This document shows, piece after piece, positions 33,941 through 42,439 of a stretch of DNA of 64,000 nt. A program made the position numbers and the translations under genes. The stretch spans positions 3,554,501 through 3,618,500 of the forward strand of contig NZ_CP027806.1 of the NCBI RefSeq assembly GCF_003353065.1, read 5' to 3'. A model generated the notes under the pieces. The model was not told where the DNA came from, did no database searches, and saw nothing but the letters and a program-made list of their open reading frames with translations. Numbering within the stretch: the first letter of the stretch is position 1; each line of letters starts with the position of its first letter. The stretch is from Cyclonatronum proteinivorum (GTDB taxonomy: Bacteria; Bacteroidota; Rhodothermia; Balneolales; Cyclonatronaceae).

Positions 33941-35509
33941 ATGCATTTCAGATTTCACCCACCTGCTTTTTTTTATCGACTGGCTGCAGCCCTGGTACTG
34001 ATCATTTTTTGGGCCCTTCCGCCGCTTTTTGCACAGGAGTACAAACTGGTCGTTCACAATGTGGAGAACATTTTTGACATCGATGGTATCGCGGTGTACA
34101 GCGAGTATCAGCCGTTCGATGAGGACGGCAACCCGCTGTACCGGCCCGAGCACCTGCTCACCAAAATTCAGAAAACGAGCCGGCTCATGGCCCGTTACAA
34201 CGACGGTGCCGGTCCTGACCTGATCATGTTTGTAGAAATTGAGAGTGATTTCACGCCTCTGCCCGATTTTGCGCTGCACGACCCGCAGGAAGTTCTCGCG
34301 CGCTACGCGCACCTGACCATCGAACAGATGCTGACCACGCACCTTGATGACGAAATCGCCGATCTGCCGGCCGAAATGCTGCTGCTCAAAGGCATGCACG
34401 ATCACGGGCTTACGGGCTACGATGTGGCCGTCGCCTATGAACGGGACGCAGACGGGCGTCCGGTGCATGCGGTTAAAAACGTGTTGTTTTCGCGGCTGCC
34501 CATTCAGCACGAACGCACCCGCGCTCTGCCTGCCGGCACCGCACGCCCTACGCTGGAAGCCTGGGTTGATGTGCACGGGCACGAGCTCGCGCTTTTTGTG
34601 AATCACTGGCGCGCAAGGGCTTCAGATGCCGAACTGGAGCTCGTCCGCATTGAAAACGCGCGGGTTGTGCGCGAACGGCTTGATGCGCTGCTGGCCGGAA
34701 ATCCACAGCTGGACTTCATCCTGGGCGGCGACTTCAACAGTCAGTACCATCAGTCGCACCGGTACCCGTACATGGAAGTCACAGCGGTGAACGACATCCT
34801 GCGCTCGGTTGGCGATGAGCGCGGCGTGAAGCGGGGCGAGGTTGATGGCGTGTACAATCTCTGGTATGAGCTACCGCTGGATGAGCGCGGTTCGGATGTT
34901 TTTCGCGGCAACTGGGGCACGCTTATGCAGCTCATGATTGGCACCGGCTTGTACGATTTCGAGGGCGTGCAGTACGTGGATAACAGTTTTGCGGTTGGCC
35001 GCTGGCCCGGTAAAAACGTGTATGCCAACAGCGGCGCCCCAAGGCGCTGGCACTTCTTTGGGGATGGCGGCGGCTACTCCGATCACCTGCCCATCAGCAT
35101 GCGGTTCCGTGTAGCTGACGCAGATGCCAATGAAGACGCGGCTTTTCTCACCCTTGAAAATCCGGGTGTTAATGATGACGAGGACAGCTTTGTTATTCCG
35201 GTGCGCTATGAAATGCCGGAGCGCGCAGACGTTCATTTCCCGGATGCTTACGCCGGTCATGACATCCGCACAGCTGCTTTTTTTGATGAGCTTTTCTGGA
35301 TTCAGGCCGACATTACGGACGGCTTTCAGGTGGAGGTGAACGGGCAGCTGTATGACCTTTGGGCACCGGCTTTCAATGTGCGGCAGCGGTTTTCGTCAGA
35401 TGCGGGCAGCGGGGAGGTGGTCAGCTTCATCGGTCGACTCGGCAAATTCCGGGGCAACTGGCAGTTTGTAATTGAAAGCGAGGCGTATATCAATCCCGAT
35501 TGGGAGTAG
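33941..35509 (+). CDS. Secreted endonuclease/exonuclease/phosphatase-family protein
   Basis: A secreted EEP-fold phosphodiesterase, 522 residues. The signal peptide ends LFAQ. Catalytic motifs include LVVHNVENIFD (Asn), IMFVEIESD (Glu), FVNHWRAR, ILGGDFNSQYHQS and YSDHLPISMRF, covering the Asn, Glu, Asp-Asn and Asp-His elements. About 140 residues after the catalytic domain form an additional beta-type region without a sorting signal. Members include nucleases and lipid phosphatases, so the substrate is open. A short spacer separates it from the lipid-synthesis gene upstream. Confidence 0.87.
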   Translation: MHFRFHPPAFFYRLAAALVLIIFWALPPLFAQEYKLVVHNVENIFDIDGIAVYSEYQPFDEDGNPLYRPEHLLTKIQKTSRLMARYNDGAGPDLIMFVEIESDFTPLPDFALHDPQEVLARYAHLTIEQMLTTHLDDEIADLPAEMLLLKGMHDHGLTGYDVAVAYERDADGRPVHAVKNVLFSRLPIQHERTRALPAGTARPTLEAWVDVHGHELALFVNHWRARASDAELELVRIENARVVRERLDALLAGNPQLDFILGGDFNSQYHQSHRYPYMEVTAVNDILRSVGDERGVKRGEVDGVYNLWYELPLDERGSDVFRGNWGTLMQLMIGTGLYDFEGVQYVDNSFAVGRWPGKNVYANSGAPRRWHFFGDGGGYSDHLPISMRFRVADADANEDAAFLTLENPGVNDDEDSFVIPVRYEMPERADVHFPDAYAGHDIRTAAFFDELFWIQADITDGFQVEVNGQLYDLWAPAFNVRQRFSSDAGSGEVVSFIGRLGKFRGNWQFVIESEAYINPDWE

Positions 35510-35617
35510 TATTTTTCAGGCCGCTCATCCCGCTTCATCAAAACGTTTGTTTTATAAGGATATAAAAACCTATTTTGGAGACAAATAACTTCAAAACAGG
35601 TTTAACTGCGTGACTGT

Positions 35618-36187
35618 ATGAAACTGAGAAGCTATGCCGAGTGGGAGGCGTCCTGCAAAAGCTGCCTGAAGGATGCCCGGGAAATTACCCGTCAGATGGA
35701 CCATGATGCGTTTAACTGGAAACCATCTCCAAACAAATGGTCAGCGGCGGAGTGTCTTGAACATCTGAATATGAGTGCTTCCAAAATGCTGCCGATTCTG
35801 GACACAGCGCTACGGAAAGGAGCTTCAAACCAAATAACCGGAGAGCCGCCTTTTGAGACCGGTTTTATCGGCGCATGGTTTCTGAGAGGCTCCGGGCCTT
35901 CCGGGAAGCCGGTTCCGGCACCCGCTGTGTACAAGCCGGCGCAATCATCCTACACAAAGGAGAAAATCCTTGGCCGCTTTGAGGCGTTACAGCAAGACTA
36001 TCAGCGCCTGCTTGGTTTTAGTCAGCGGCACGAACTTGATCTGAGCCGGATTTACGCCCGTTCGGCCTTCACCCCATTACTGCGATTCAATGCGGCGACC
36101 TGGTTTCAGGCCATGCCGGGACATCAGCAACGGCATTTGTCACAAATCAGGCGACTCACCGCTTCGCCGGATTTTCCCGCTGCCTGA
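35618..36187 (+). CDS. DinB-family protein
   Basis: A four-helix-bundle metal-binding protein, 189 residues, like DinB/YfiT enzymes that often act as thiol-dependent transferases. The metal histidines are likely in AAECLEHLNMS and in MPGHQQRHLSQIRRL near the C-terminus. The tail overlaps, in convergent orientation, 48 bases with the next minus-strand gene, which is unusual but both frames are well supported. Physiological role unknown. Confidence 0.83.
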   Translation: MKLRSYAEWEASCKSCLKDAREITRQMDHDAFNWKPSPNKWSAAECLEHLNMSASKMLPILDTALRKGASNQITGEPPFETGFIGAWFLRGSGPSGKPVPAPAVYKPAQSSYTKEKILGRFEALQQDYQRLLGFSQRHELDLSRIYARSAFTPLLRFNAATWFQAMPGHQQRHLSQIRRLTASPDFPAA

Positions 36188-36721
36188 TTTGGGCATTGCC
36201 TGTTTGCAGCTTCCGCAAACCGTATAGGCTACAATAATGCCGGCGGGATTATCTTCTGTAAGCTCTACAGGCTCGTTCCATTCTTCTCCTACTTTTATTT
36301 TGCCGCAGATACTGCAGCGCATGCGGATCGTCGTATCAGGATTTCGCGAGTGATGCCGGATGACAACTTTCTTTTCAAGCGGCTCAACTGAAATCAGCTC
36401 GTTATCAACGCGGAGCACTTTTTCGTCTTCCGGGGAAATCCGCATAGACATGACGCGCTTGAGCTGCGGGGAGTCGCACCTGTAGATGCGTTCAACCGGT
36501 TCGTTGCGCAGTTCCGCAAGCTGAAATAAAGCTTCAAGCCACATCCGGGTTGGCGCACCGGTCACAAAATCCCAAATGGGCCGGCCTATGACCGATCGCG
36601 ACAATGCCCGCTTCCCGTCGTTCTGCGCGGCAAATTCGTCCCACTCCCCGCCCACAGCAATTATCAGCTTGGCCTTGCTGACCTTATAGGTTGTCCGTGT
36701 TTTTTGGGAAGAAGGTTCCAT
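36140..36721 (-). CDS. PAS-like protein with C-terminal zinc ribbon
   Basis: Not assigned to a named family. 193 residues, soluble. The first ~80 residues resemble a PAS fold (DEFAAQNDGKRALSRSVIGRPIWDFVTG). At residues 136-139 and 169-172 are CSIC and CGSC, giving a four-cysteine zinc site. The combination suggests a sensor or regulatory adaptor, but no enzymatic or DNA-binding domain is present. Its 3' end overlaps the dinB-like gene by 48 bases in convergent orientation. Confidence 0.7.
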   Translation of the reverse strand: MEPSSQKTRTTYKVSKAKLIIAVGGEWDEFAAQNDGKRALSRSVIGRPIWDFVTGAPTRMWLEALFQLAELRNEPVERIYRCDSPQLKRVMSMRISPEDEKVLRVDNELISVEPLEKKVVIRHHSRNPDTTIRMRCSICGKIKVGEEWNEPVELTEDNPAGIIVAYTVCGSCKQAMPKSGSGKIRRSGESPDL

Positions 36722-36800
36722 ACTGGAAAGCTATGGGGTACAAGGGTTTATTGCAAGGGGATTTGCGGCTTAGTGATTTTTAAGTTTTATCTGAAAGACT

Positions 36801-37115
36801 TCAATTATTTTCATTCTCGTTTGCGCGATTGATCTGAGACTTACTCAAATCTCCATGGTATCCAAAGAAACTACGGTCAATGGCCAAATCAATATCTTCT
36901 GAAAACCGCTCAATCAAACCCCAGCCTTTGCTCAGAGAAGTACCACCCTTGAATACCAGGTGCTCACTGTAAGGCAAATTGAAAGAAGCATTTAAGCATA
37001 ATGACACCCACCAATCTTTTTCAATGGCTGCAGCTGGTAAACCTGTTAACTCTGAAGCGTTATTAAGAATCTGAACCCGTCTTGCAGGTAACAACTTTAA
37101 CCAACTGGTATTCAT
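36801..37115 (-). pseudogene. Truncated AbiEii-type nucleotidyltransferase toxin
   Basis: Only the N-terminal third of an AbiEii/DUF1814 toxin remains: 104 residues against about 300 in intact members. The retained part, IEKDWWVSLCLNASF, LVFKGGTSLSKGWGLIERFSEDIDLAID, holds the nucleotidyltransferase motif I (GGTSLS) and the acidic DID pair. The frame ends early after NRANENENN, and the following bases do not show the rest of the domain. It overlaps its partner by 4 bases (ATGA-type), as in a working operon, so the loss is likely recent. A shortened functional peptide cannot be excluded. Confidence 0.75.
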
Positions 37116-37714
37116 GACACTACCTGCATTAAAATTTTAGTGATCCATTCGGGAGCGAGTTTGGCGTCACTGATTATGTTTTCTCTGTTTTCATTTTTCA
37201 ATACAACCTTAATTTTTTGGGTTGTTTTTTCATCCAAACTGTTTCGGCCTATGGTTTTAAGGGCCTGAATTGCGAGGGTACTTATCTCACCCTTGAGCAA
37301 TAGGTTTTTAGGACTTGTTTTTTTAAAAGCGATGGTTCGCTTACCAATCTTTACCGTCCGTGCAGTTCCGTCCGTCAAATAGGCGACTTTCATAGGAACC
37401 TGAGCTGATAAGCCCAACTTATTAAGTGCCTGAACACCTGTAGGAATAATTCTCGCTTTGTCGCGTCTGGCTATTGCCTTTGCAATTTCTTCAGTTGACG
37501 GGTAAAGTATGCCAAATTGTTCGTCAGTTTCAGGGTAAAGGTATATTCCGTGAGCCAATCGATTCAGAACACCTTTTTCGTTGAGACGAAATAAGGCTTT
37601 TTTTACGCTTTCTCTTGCACCGTAATCCAAAAAATCATCAACGAAGAGAATACTTCCTTTGGGAATACTCCCTAAAGCGCTTGCAATTTTACTTTCTACT
37701 TGAGGTCTTTTCAT
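37112..37714 (-). CDS. AbiEi-type antitoxin, DUF6088-like
   Basis: The antitoxin half of an AbiE type IV toxin-antitoxin operon. From the ATG at 37714 (MKRPQVESKIASALG) it has about 200 residues. The N-terminal winged helix-turn-helix shows ALFRLNEKGVLNRLAHGIYLYP, and the rest VQALNKLGLSAQVPMKVAYLTDG fits the AbiEi family. In intact systems it represses its operon and counters the nucleotidyltransferase toxin. Here it is complete while the toxin is cut short. The frame extends 28 codons further upstream without family resemblance. Confidence 0.8.
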   Translation of the reverse strand: MKRPQVESKIASALGSIPKGSILFVDDFLDYGARESVKKALFRLNEKGVLNRLAHGIYLYPETDEQFGILYPSTEEIAKAIARRDKARIIPTGVQALNKLGLSAQVPMKVAYLTDGTARTVKIGKRTIAFKKTSPKNLLLKGEISTLAIQALKTIGRNSLDEKTTQKIKVVLKNENRENIISDAKLAPEWITKILMQVVS

Positions 37715-37798
37715 AGTTTTTTTATTGATATTTCGTCCCAAATCTAAGCAATTTTTGGGACGAGAGTAATCAGTCAAAGCACGTTGATTGTACATCAC

Positions 37799-38977
37799 TC
37801 ATTCCGCAAGCTCAAACCCAATACTGTTGGCAAACAAGAGTCCTTTTTGGGTCAGGCGCAGGGTGCCGGTGCCGGTGTTTGTTCCCGTTTCGGTCAGAGG
37901 TTCCATGAGGCCTTCCGCAGCGAAGCGGGCGGCGGTTTCGCGCTGCTTGGGGCTGAGCTCGTACTTATAGCGGGTGCGCAGTTCTTCGAGGCTGACGCCC
38001 CTGCGGGTTCTCAGACCAAGCAACAAGCGCTCTTCGCCCAGTTCATGCAGCGTGTAGGCGTCTGTAAGCACGCGGTGAAACGCAATGCCGGGATCAGGAT
38101 CCATGTAGGTTTTGAGGCGGGCGGCAAGCTGCGTTCGTTTGGCGCCTTTGCCGTCAGCCTGCCACCAGAAACCGTGCGAGCCGGGCCCGAAGCTGAGGTA
38201 ATTTTCATGACGCCAGTATGCACCGTTGTGGCGTGACTCGTGACCAGGGCGGGCGTAGTTGCTCACTTCGTAGCGTATCAAACCGGCTTCGGCAAAGGTG
38301 TCGGTCACGAGCTGCATTTGAGCGGCGACTTCGTCGTCATCCGGGGGCTGCACGAGCTGCTTTTTGACCATGCGGTAGAGTTTGGTGTTTTCTTCCACCG
38401 TAAGGCTGTATGCGGAAACATGCGGCGGGTTAAACTGCAGCAACAGACGCAGATCTTCAGACAAGGCTTCCAGGCTCTGACCCGGATTTCCGTAGATGAG
38501 GTCGGCGGTCCAGCCTGGCAGGCCTGCCCCGGCCAGGGCTTCGAGCGCGCGCAGGGCTTCATCACGGGTGTGGGCGCGGTTCATGAAGCGGAGGCGGTTT
38601 TCATCAAAGGTCTGCACGCCCATGCTCACCCGGGTAATGCCCGCTTCCTTCAGCTCCGAAAGCCTGCCGGGATGCACATCATCGGGGTTCATCTCCAGGG
38701 TGATTTCCGCGCCGGGTTCGAGCGTCCAGCCCGCGCGGATGCGCGCAATGAGGGCCGCGATTTCATCCGTCGTGAGGCGGGATGGGGTGCCCCCGCCGAA
38801 GTAGAGCGTTCGTACCGGCTCTGCGGTGAGTGCGGGAAAGTGCGTCTGCGTGTGCGCGATCTCGCGCAGCATCTGCGGCACGAAGCCATCGCGGTGCTTG
38901 AGCGAAGTCTCAAAGTAAAAATCGCAGTAGGTGCACGCCTGCCTGCAAAACGGAATGTGAATGTAGATGCCGGACAT
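37799..38977 (-). CDS. hemW: Radical SAM heme chaperone HemW
   Basis: HemW binds heme and an iron-sulfur cluster and helps insert heme into target proteins. It begins GIYIHIPFCRQACTYCDFYF, with the CxxxCxxC radical-SAM motif followed by CDF. YFGGGTPSRLT, LEMNPDDV, ITRVSMGVQTF and DLIYGNPGQS are typical of the family, and the C-terminal HemN-like domain follows. The HNGAYWRHENYLSFGPGSHGF block is diagnostic. The absence of the fourth cysteine of oxygen-independent coproporphyrinogen oxidases favours HemW. 392 residues. It lies at the end of a recN-GH3-hemW run. Confidence 0.94.
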   Translation of the reverse strand: MSGIYIHIPFCRQACTYCDFYFETSLKHRDGFVPQMLREIAHTQTHFPALTAEPVRTLYFGGGTPSRLTTDEIAALIARIRAGWTLEPGAEITLEMNPDDVHPGRLSELKEAGITRVSMGVQTFDENRLRFMNRAHTRDEALRALEALAGAGLPGWTADLIYGNPGQSLEALSEDLRLLLQFNPPHVSAYSLTVEENTKLYRMVKKQLVQPPDDDEVAAQMQLVTDTFAEAGLIRYEVSNYARPGHESRHNGAYWRHENYLSFGPGSHGFWWQADGKGAKRTQLAARLKTYMDPDPGIAFHRVLTDAYTLHELGEERLLLGLRTRRGVSLEELRTRYKYELSPKQRETAARFAAEGLMEPLTETGTNTGTGTLRLTQKGLLFANSIGFELAE

Positions 38978-39043
38978 AGGTTGGTGCGTCAGCTCAGCCG
39001 CCGCGCTGCTTTGTTTTAGGGATGATGCGTCCTCTGCCCTGCC

Positions 39044-40201
39044 CTACATCGGGGACTTGAACGCCATGATGCGGCTGTAGGCCTGTTCGATGCGGGCGCG
39101 GGGGATGCGCCCTTCTTCCACGGCGGCACTCAGGGTGCGGATGGCCTTGCGCGTGATCTCCGGCTCATACACCGAGTTGTTGGCAAAAACCAGCACGTCA
39201 ATGCCGGCAAGTACGGCCAGCTCCAGCGCCTGCTCCAGTCCGTAAAAATCGGTGATGGCGCCCATCTGCATGTCGTCCGAAAACAGGAGTCCGGTGAAGC
39301 CGAGTTCGTCGCGCAACAGCCCGGTCATGATTTCGGGTACCAGGGTCGCGGGGTGCTCGGGGTGCCAGTTGGCGTTGAAGATGTGCGCGCTCATCACGAG
39401 CTGCGCGCTGCCGTCGGCGAAGAGTGCGCGATAAGGCTCGAATTCGGTCTCGGTCCAGGTTTCGGTGACATCCGCCATGCCGTAGTGCGAGTCGTTCCAG
39501 GCGCTGCCGTGTCCGGGGAAGTGCTTCACCGTGCCCCAAACGCCCTCCTCCCGGAAGCCTTCGAGGGTGAGGCGCGCATGTTCGGTCACCTTCGCGGGGT
39601 CAGCCGAAAAGCTGCGACCCAACTGACCAATCACCGGATTTTGCGGGTTCACGTTTACATCCACAACCGGCGAAAAGTTGATGTTGATGCCCGCCTCTGC
39701 CAGCATGCGTCCGGTCTGACGCGCAACGCGCAGGGTGGAATCCGGATGGTTCACCCGCCCGAGATGTTCGTGCGAGGGGGTATCGGGAAAACCGAAGCGG
39801 GGCTTGAGACGGTTTACGCGACCGCCTTCCTGATCAATGGCTACCAGCAAGGACGTCTCAGCAAACTGCTGCAGCTGTCGCACGAGACGCGCGAGCTGCT
39901 CCGGAGATTGCACGTTCCGCTCGGCACGGCGGTTCGGCACATCGTAGTCGAAGAGGATCACGCCCCCAAGGTTGCGGTCGCGGATGTCCTGCACAACCCA
40001 GTGCGTTTCGCTGATTTCAAAGCCGCGAAAGCCGACCATCATCATTTGCCCGATCATCGCTTCCAGCGAAACATCTTCGGCTGCCTCAGCAACAGAAATC
40101 GGGATTTCCGGATCCGCCTGCCGGGCACAGGCCTGGACGTTCATCATCCCCAAAAACAAAAAAATCAGTGCTGTGAAAGAAGCACGGTAAACAGCCGTCA
40201 T
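39044..40201 (-). CDS. GH3-family beta-N-acetylhexosaminidase, NagZ-like, exported
   Basis: Glycoside hydrolase family 3, probably cutting N-acetylglucosamine from muropeptides in cell-wall recycling. The ATG at 40201 has an AGGAG Shine-Dalgarno seven bases upstream and yields a signal peptide with a possible lipobox (VQACA). The catalytic domain shows LEAMIGQMMMVGFRG, LLVAIDQEGGRVNRL, NINFSPVVDVN and TVKHFPGHG, and the nucleophile Asp in LLFSDDMQMGAI. 385 residues, single GH3 barrel without the C-terminal domain, as in NagZ. The start overlaps nothing and lies 34 bases after the recN stop. Confidence 0.9.
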   Translation of the reverse strand: MTAVYRASFTALIFLFLGMMNVQACARQADPEIPISVAEAAEDVSLEAMIGQMMMVGFRGFEISETHWVVQDIRDRNLGGVILFDYDVPNRRAERNVQSPEQLARLVRQLQQFAETSLLVAIDQEGGRVNRLKPRFGFPDTPSHEHLGRVNHPDSTLRVARQTGRMLAEAGININFSPVVDVNVNPQNPVIGQLGRSFSADPAKVTEHARLTLEGFREEGVWGTVKHFPGHGSAWNDSHYGMADVTETWTETEFEPYRALFADGSAQLVMSAHIFNANWHPEHPATLVPEIMTGLLRDELGFTGLLFSDDMQMGAITDFYGLEQALELAVLAGIDVLVFANNSVYEPEITRKAIRTLSAAVEEGRIPRARIEQAYSRIMAFKSPM

Positions 40202-40235
40202 GGTTTTTCTCCTGATGAAAGTTTGAAATCTGAAT

Positions 40236-41978
40236 TTAGGACTGCGGCGCGGTAGCGGATGCCACAAGTTCGCGGGCGCTGCTAAGCACGGCTTCGGTGA
40301 GGTCGGTGCCGCTCATGAGGCGGGCAACTTCGCGGATGTGCTCTTCCTCGCTGAGCCGGTCGATGCGGGTGACGGTGCGCTCGTCGGTCTCGGTTTTGCG
40401 CACCACGTAGTGCGTGTGCGCCATGCAGGCAATCTGCGGGAGGTGCGTGATGGAAAGAATCTGCACGGTATCAGCCAGTCCGCGCATGGTGCGACCGACC
40501 TGCTGCGCAATCGGACCGCTGATGCCGGTGTCGATTTCGTCGAAAATCATCACGGGCAGTCGCTGCTCGCGGGCGAGGATGGATTTCAGGGCCAGCATGA
40601 TACGGCTCATCTCCCCGCCGGACGCGGTGCGCGAGAGCGGTTTGGGGGCCTCTCCTTTGTTGGTTGATATGTAGAAGCTGAGGTCATCGGCGCCGTCAGC
40701 GGCACAGGCGATGCGCTTGCCGTCTATTTCAATCCAGCCATCGGATTGCTCCCTCCAGCGCACCACTACCGCAAAGCGGGCGTGCCGGAAGCCCAGATGC
40801 ATGAGTTCCCTTTCGATATCTCCGGAGAGCCGCTCGCCCTCCGCAATACGCGCGTCATGCAGGGCTTTCGCTTTCGCGCCAAGAACACCGGCTGCTTTTT
40901 GAATCTGAACATCCAGCTTTTCAAGTTCGGCCTCAAAATTATCGGCCAGGCTCAGGGTTTGTTCAACCTCCTCCATGTACGTCAGCAAAGCCTCGGGACT
41001 CTTGCCGTATTTTTTTTCCAACCGCCGGAGTTCGGCCTGCCGCTGACGCAGCGTCTCCAGCTGCACGGGGTTGAACTCGATGTTGGTCTGATACTGCTCG
41101 GTAAAGCGCAACAGCTCCTCTACGCTGATGCGCGCTGTTTCCAGTTCCTGCACATAGCTCTCAAACTCCGGCTCAAGCTGCGCCATCTGTCCGAGCGCCT
41201 GCTCCATCATCCCCAAAAAATCCAGCGCGTTAAACTTGCCGTCGCGTCCGGCTGTCAGGATTTTGGCTGCGGTTTCGTTGAGCTCCTCGCTGCTGTCAAG
41301 AAGACGAATGTCGCGCTCGAGCTGCTCGGTTTCGTCGGGTTTGAGATCGGCGGCGCGCAGCTCACGCAGCTGAAAACGGTAGAGCTCCTGTTTTTCCCGA
41401 AGCTCCCGCTCCCTTTTCTGCAAGGCCGCTTTTTGTTTGCGCAGCTCGCTCACCGCTTCAAAACTGCGGACATAGGCTTCAAGTGCAGCTGCTACGCCTG
41501 GGCGGCTGTCGATGACTTCACGATGGTTTTCTTCGCGCAGCAACAGCTGATGGTCATGCTGTCCGTGCAGATCAACAAGAAGGCCGCCGACCTGCTTAAG
41601 CACGCTCAGCTGAACGGGCGTATCATTAATAAAGGCACGGCTGCCGGAATGCCGCACTTCCCGGCGGATAATGGTTTCGGGGGCAGGCTCTACGCCGTGT
41701 TCCAGCAAAAGCGCGGCAAGCTTTTCGTCCTCACCGGTTTTCAGGATAACTTCAGCAATGGCTTTGGCAGCGCCTTGCCGGATGCTTTCGAGCTGCGCGC
41801 GCTCACCCAGCAAAATATTCAGTGCCCCGATTATGATGGATTTCCCGGCTCCGGTTTCCCCGGTGATGATATTGAGACCCGGCTCAAAGCTGGTCTCGAG
41901 TTCATCAATCAGCGCAAAATCTTTAATATATAAGGAAGCAATCACGGTGATAAGCGGACTTTGGGGGTTCTGTGACAC
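40236..41978 (-). CDS. recN: DNA repair protein RecN
   Basis: An SMC-like ATPase that helps repair double-strand breaks. LYIKDFALIDELETSFEPGLNIITGETGAGKSIIIGAL includes Walker A; the middle ~300 residues are coiled coil (RKQKAALQKRERELREKQEL); then LSRTASGGEMSRIMLALKSIL as the signature and LPVMIFDEIDTGISG as Walker B. 580 residues, full length. A start a few codons further in, nearer IASLYIKDF, is also possible since the family usually begins there. Confidence 0.95.
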   Translation of the reverse strand: MSQNPQSPLITVIASLYIKDFALIDELETSFEPGLNIITGETGAGKSIIIGALNILLGERAQLESIRQGAAKAIAEVILKTGEDEKLAALLLEHGVEPAPETIIRREVRHSGSRAFINDTPVQLSVLKQVGGLLVDLHGQHDHQLLLREENHREVIDSRPGVAAALEAYVRSFEAVSELRKQKAALQKRERELREKQELYRFQLRELRAADLKPDETEQLERDIRLLDSSEELNETAAKILTAGRDGKFNALDFLGMMEQALGQMAQLEPEFESYVQELETARISVEELLRFTEQYQTNIEFNPVQLETLRQRQAELRRLEKKYGKSPEALLTYMEEVEQTLSLADNFEAELEKLDVQIQKAAGVLGAKAKALHDARIAEGERLSGDIERELMHLGFRHARFAVVVRWREQSDGWIEIDGKRIACAADGADDLSFYISTNKGEAPKPLSRTASGGEMSRIMLALKSILAREQRLPVMIFDEIDTGISGPIAQQVGRTMRGLADTVQILSITHLPQIACMAHTHYVVRKTETDERTVTRIDRLSEEEHIREVARLMSGTDLTEAVLSSARELVASATAPQS

Positions 41979-42071
41979 AATCGAAAGAATCAGCTGCAGT
42001 CCTGAACTGCAACCCGCATAAGGTACGCAATCAACAGCTTTAATTCAGCTGACCGAAGCGGCTTATTAGGC

Positions 42072-42334
42072 TTAACCCGCATTATTCACAATCAAATGAA
42101 ATTTATTAGCTCAACGCTTATTTAAGTTTTCCTTATCGAAAAAAATGGCAGCCCGAAATCGGCTATACTGCAAGGCCTGTGCTCCGTGCTAAGCGACTCC
42201 TCGGGCAGCGAAATTTCCACGCTGGCCACGTTGAAGCTGAAAACTCATACTCAGGGTACTTGGGTACCCCTCCGCTGAGTTTTCAGCTTCGCCTTGTCAG
42301 CAAGCAAATTTCTTGGTGAATAATGCGGGTTAAT
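42072..42334. repeat. Non-coding element with 18-bp terminal inverted repeats (MITE-like)
   Basis: TTAACCCGCATTATTCAC at 42072-42089 is matched by its perfect complement at 42317-42334. Inside lies a 15-bp perfect inverted repeat, GAAGCTGAAAACTCA (42233-42247) and complement (42276-42290), extended imperfectly outwards to about 42211 and 42315, with a GGGTAC-rich loop. No open frame of note. The terminal repeats suggest a miniature transposable element mobilised by an absent transposase. It sits between divergent recN and lon. Confidence 0.7.
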
Positions 42335-42439
42335 AATGAGTTTACAAACCCTTATCTTTCCGGGTTCGCAATTCAGGCTTACAGCCGTAATCAGCTGCAG
42401 GTTCGCTGATGCACCAATTTTTTATTTTTTAGCCTTTTT

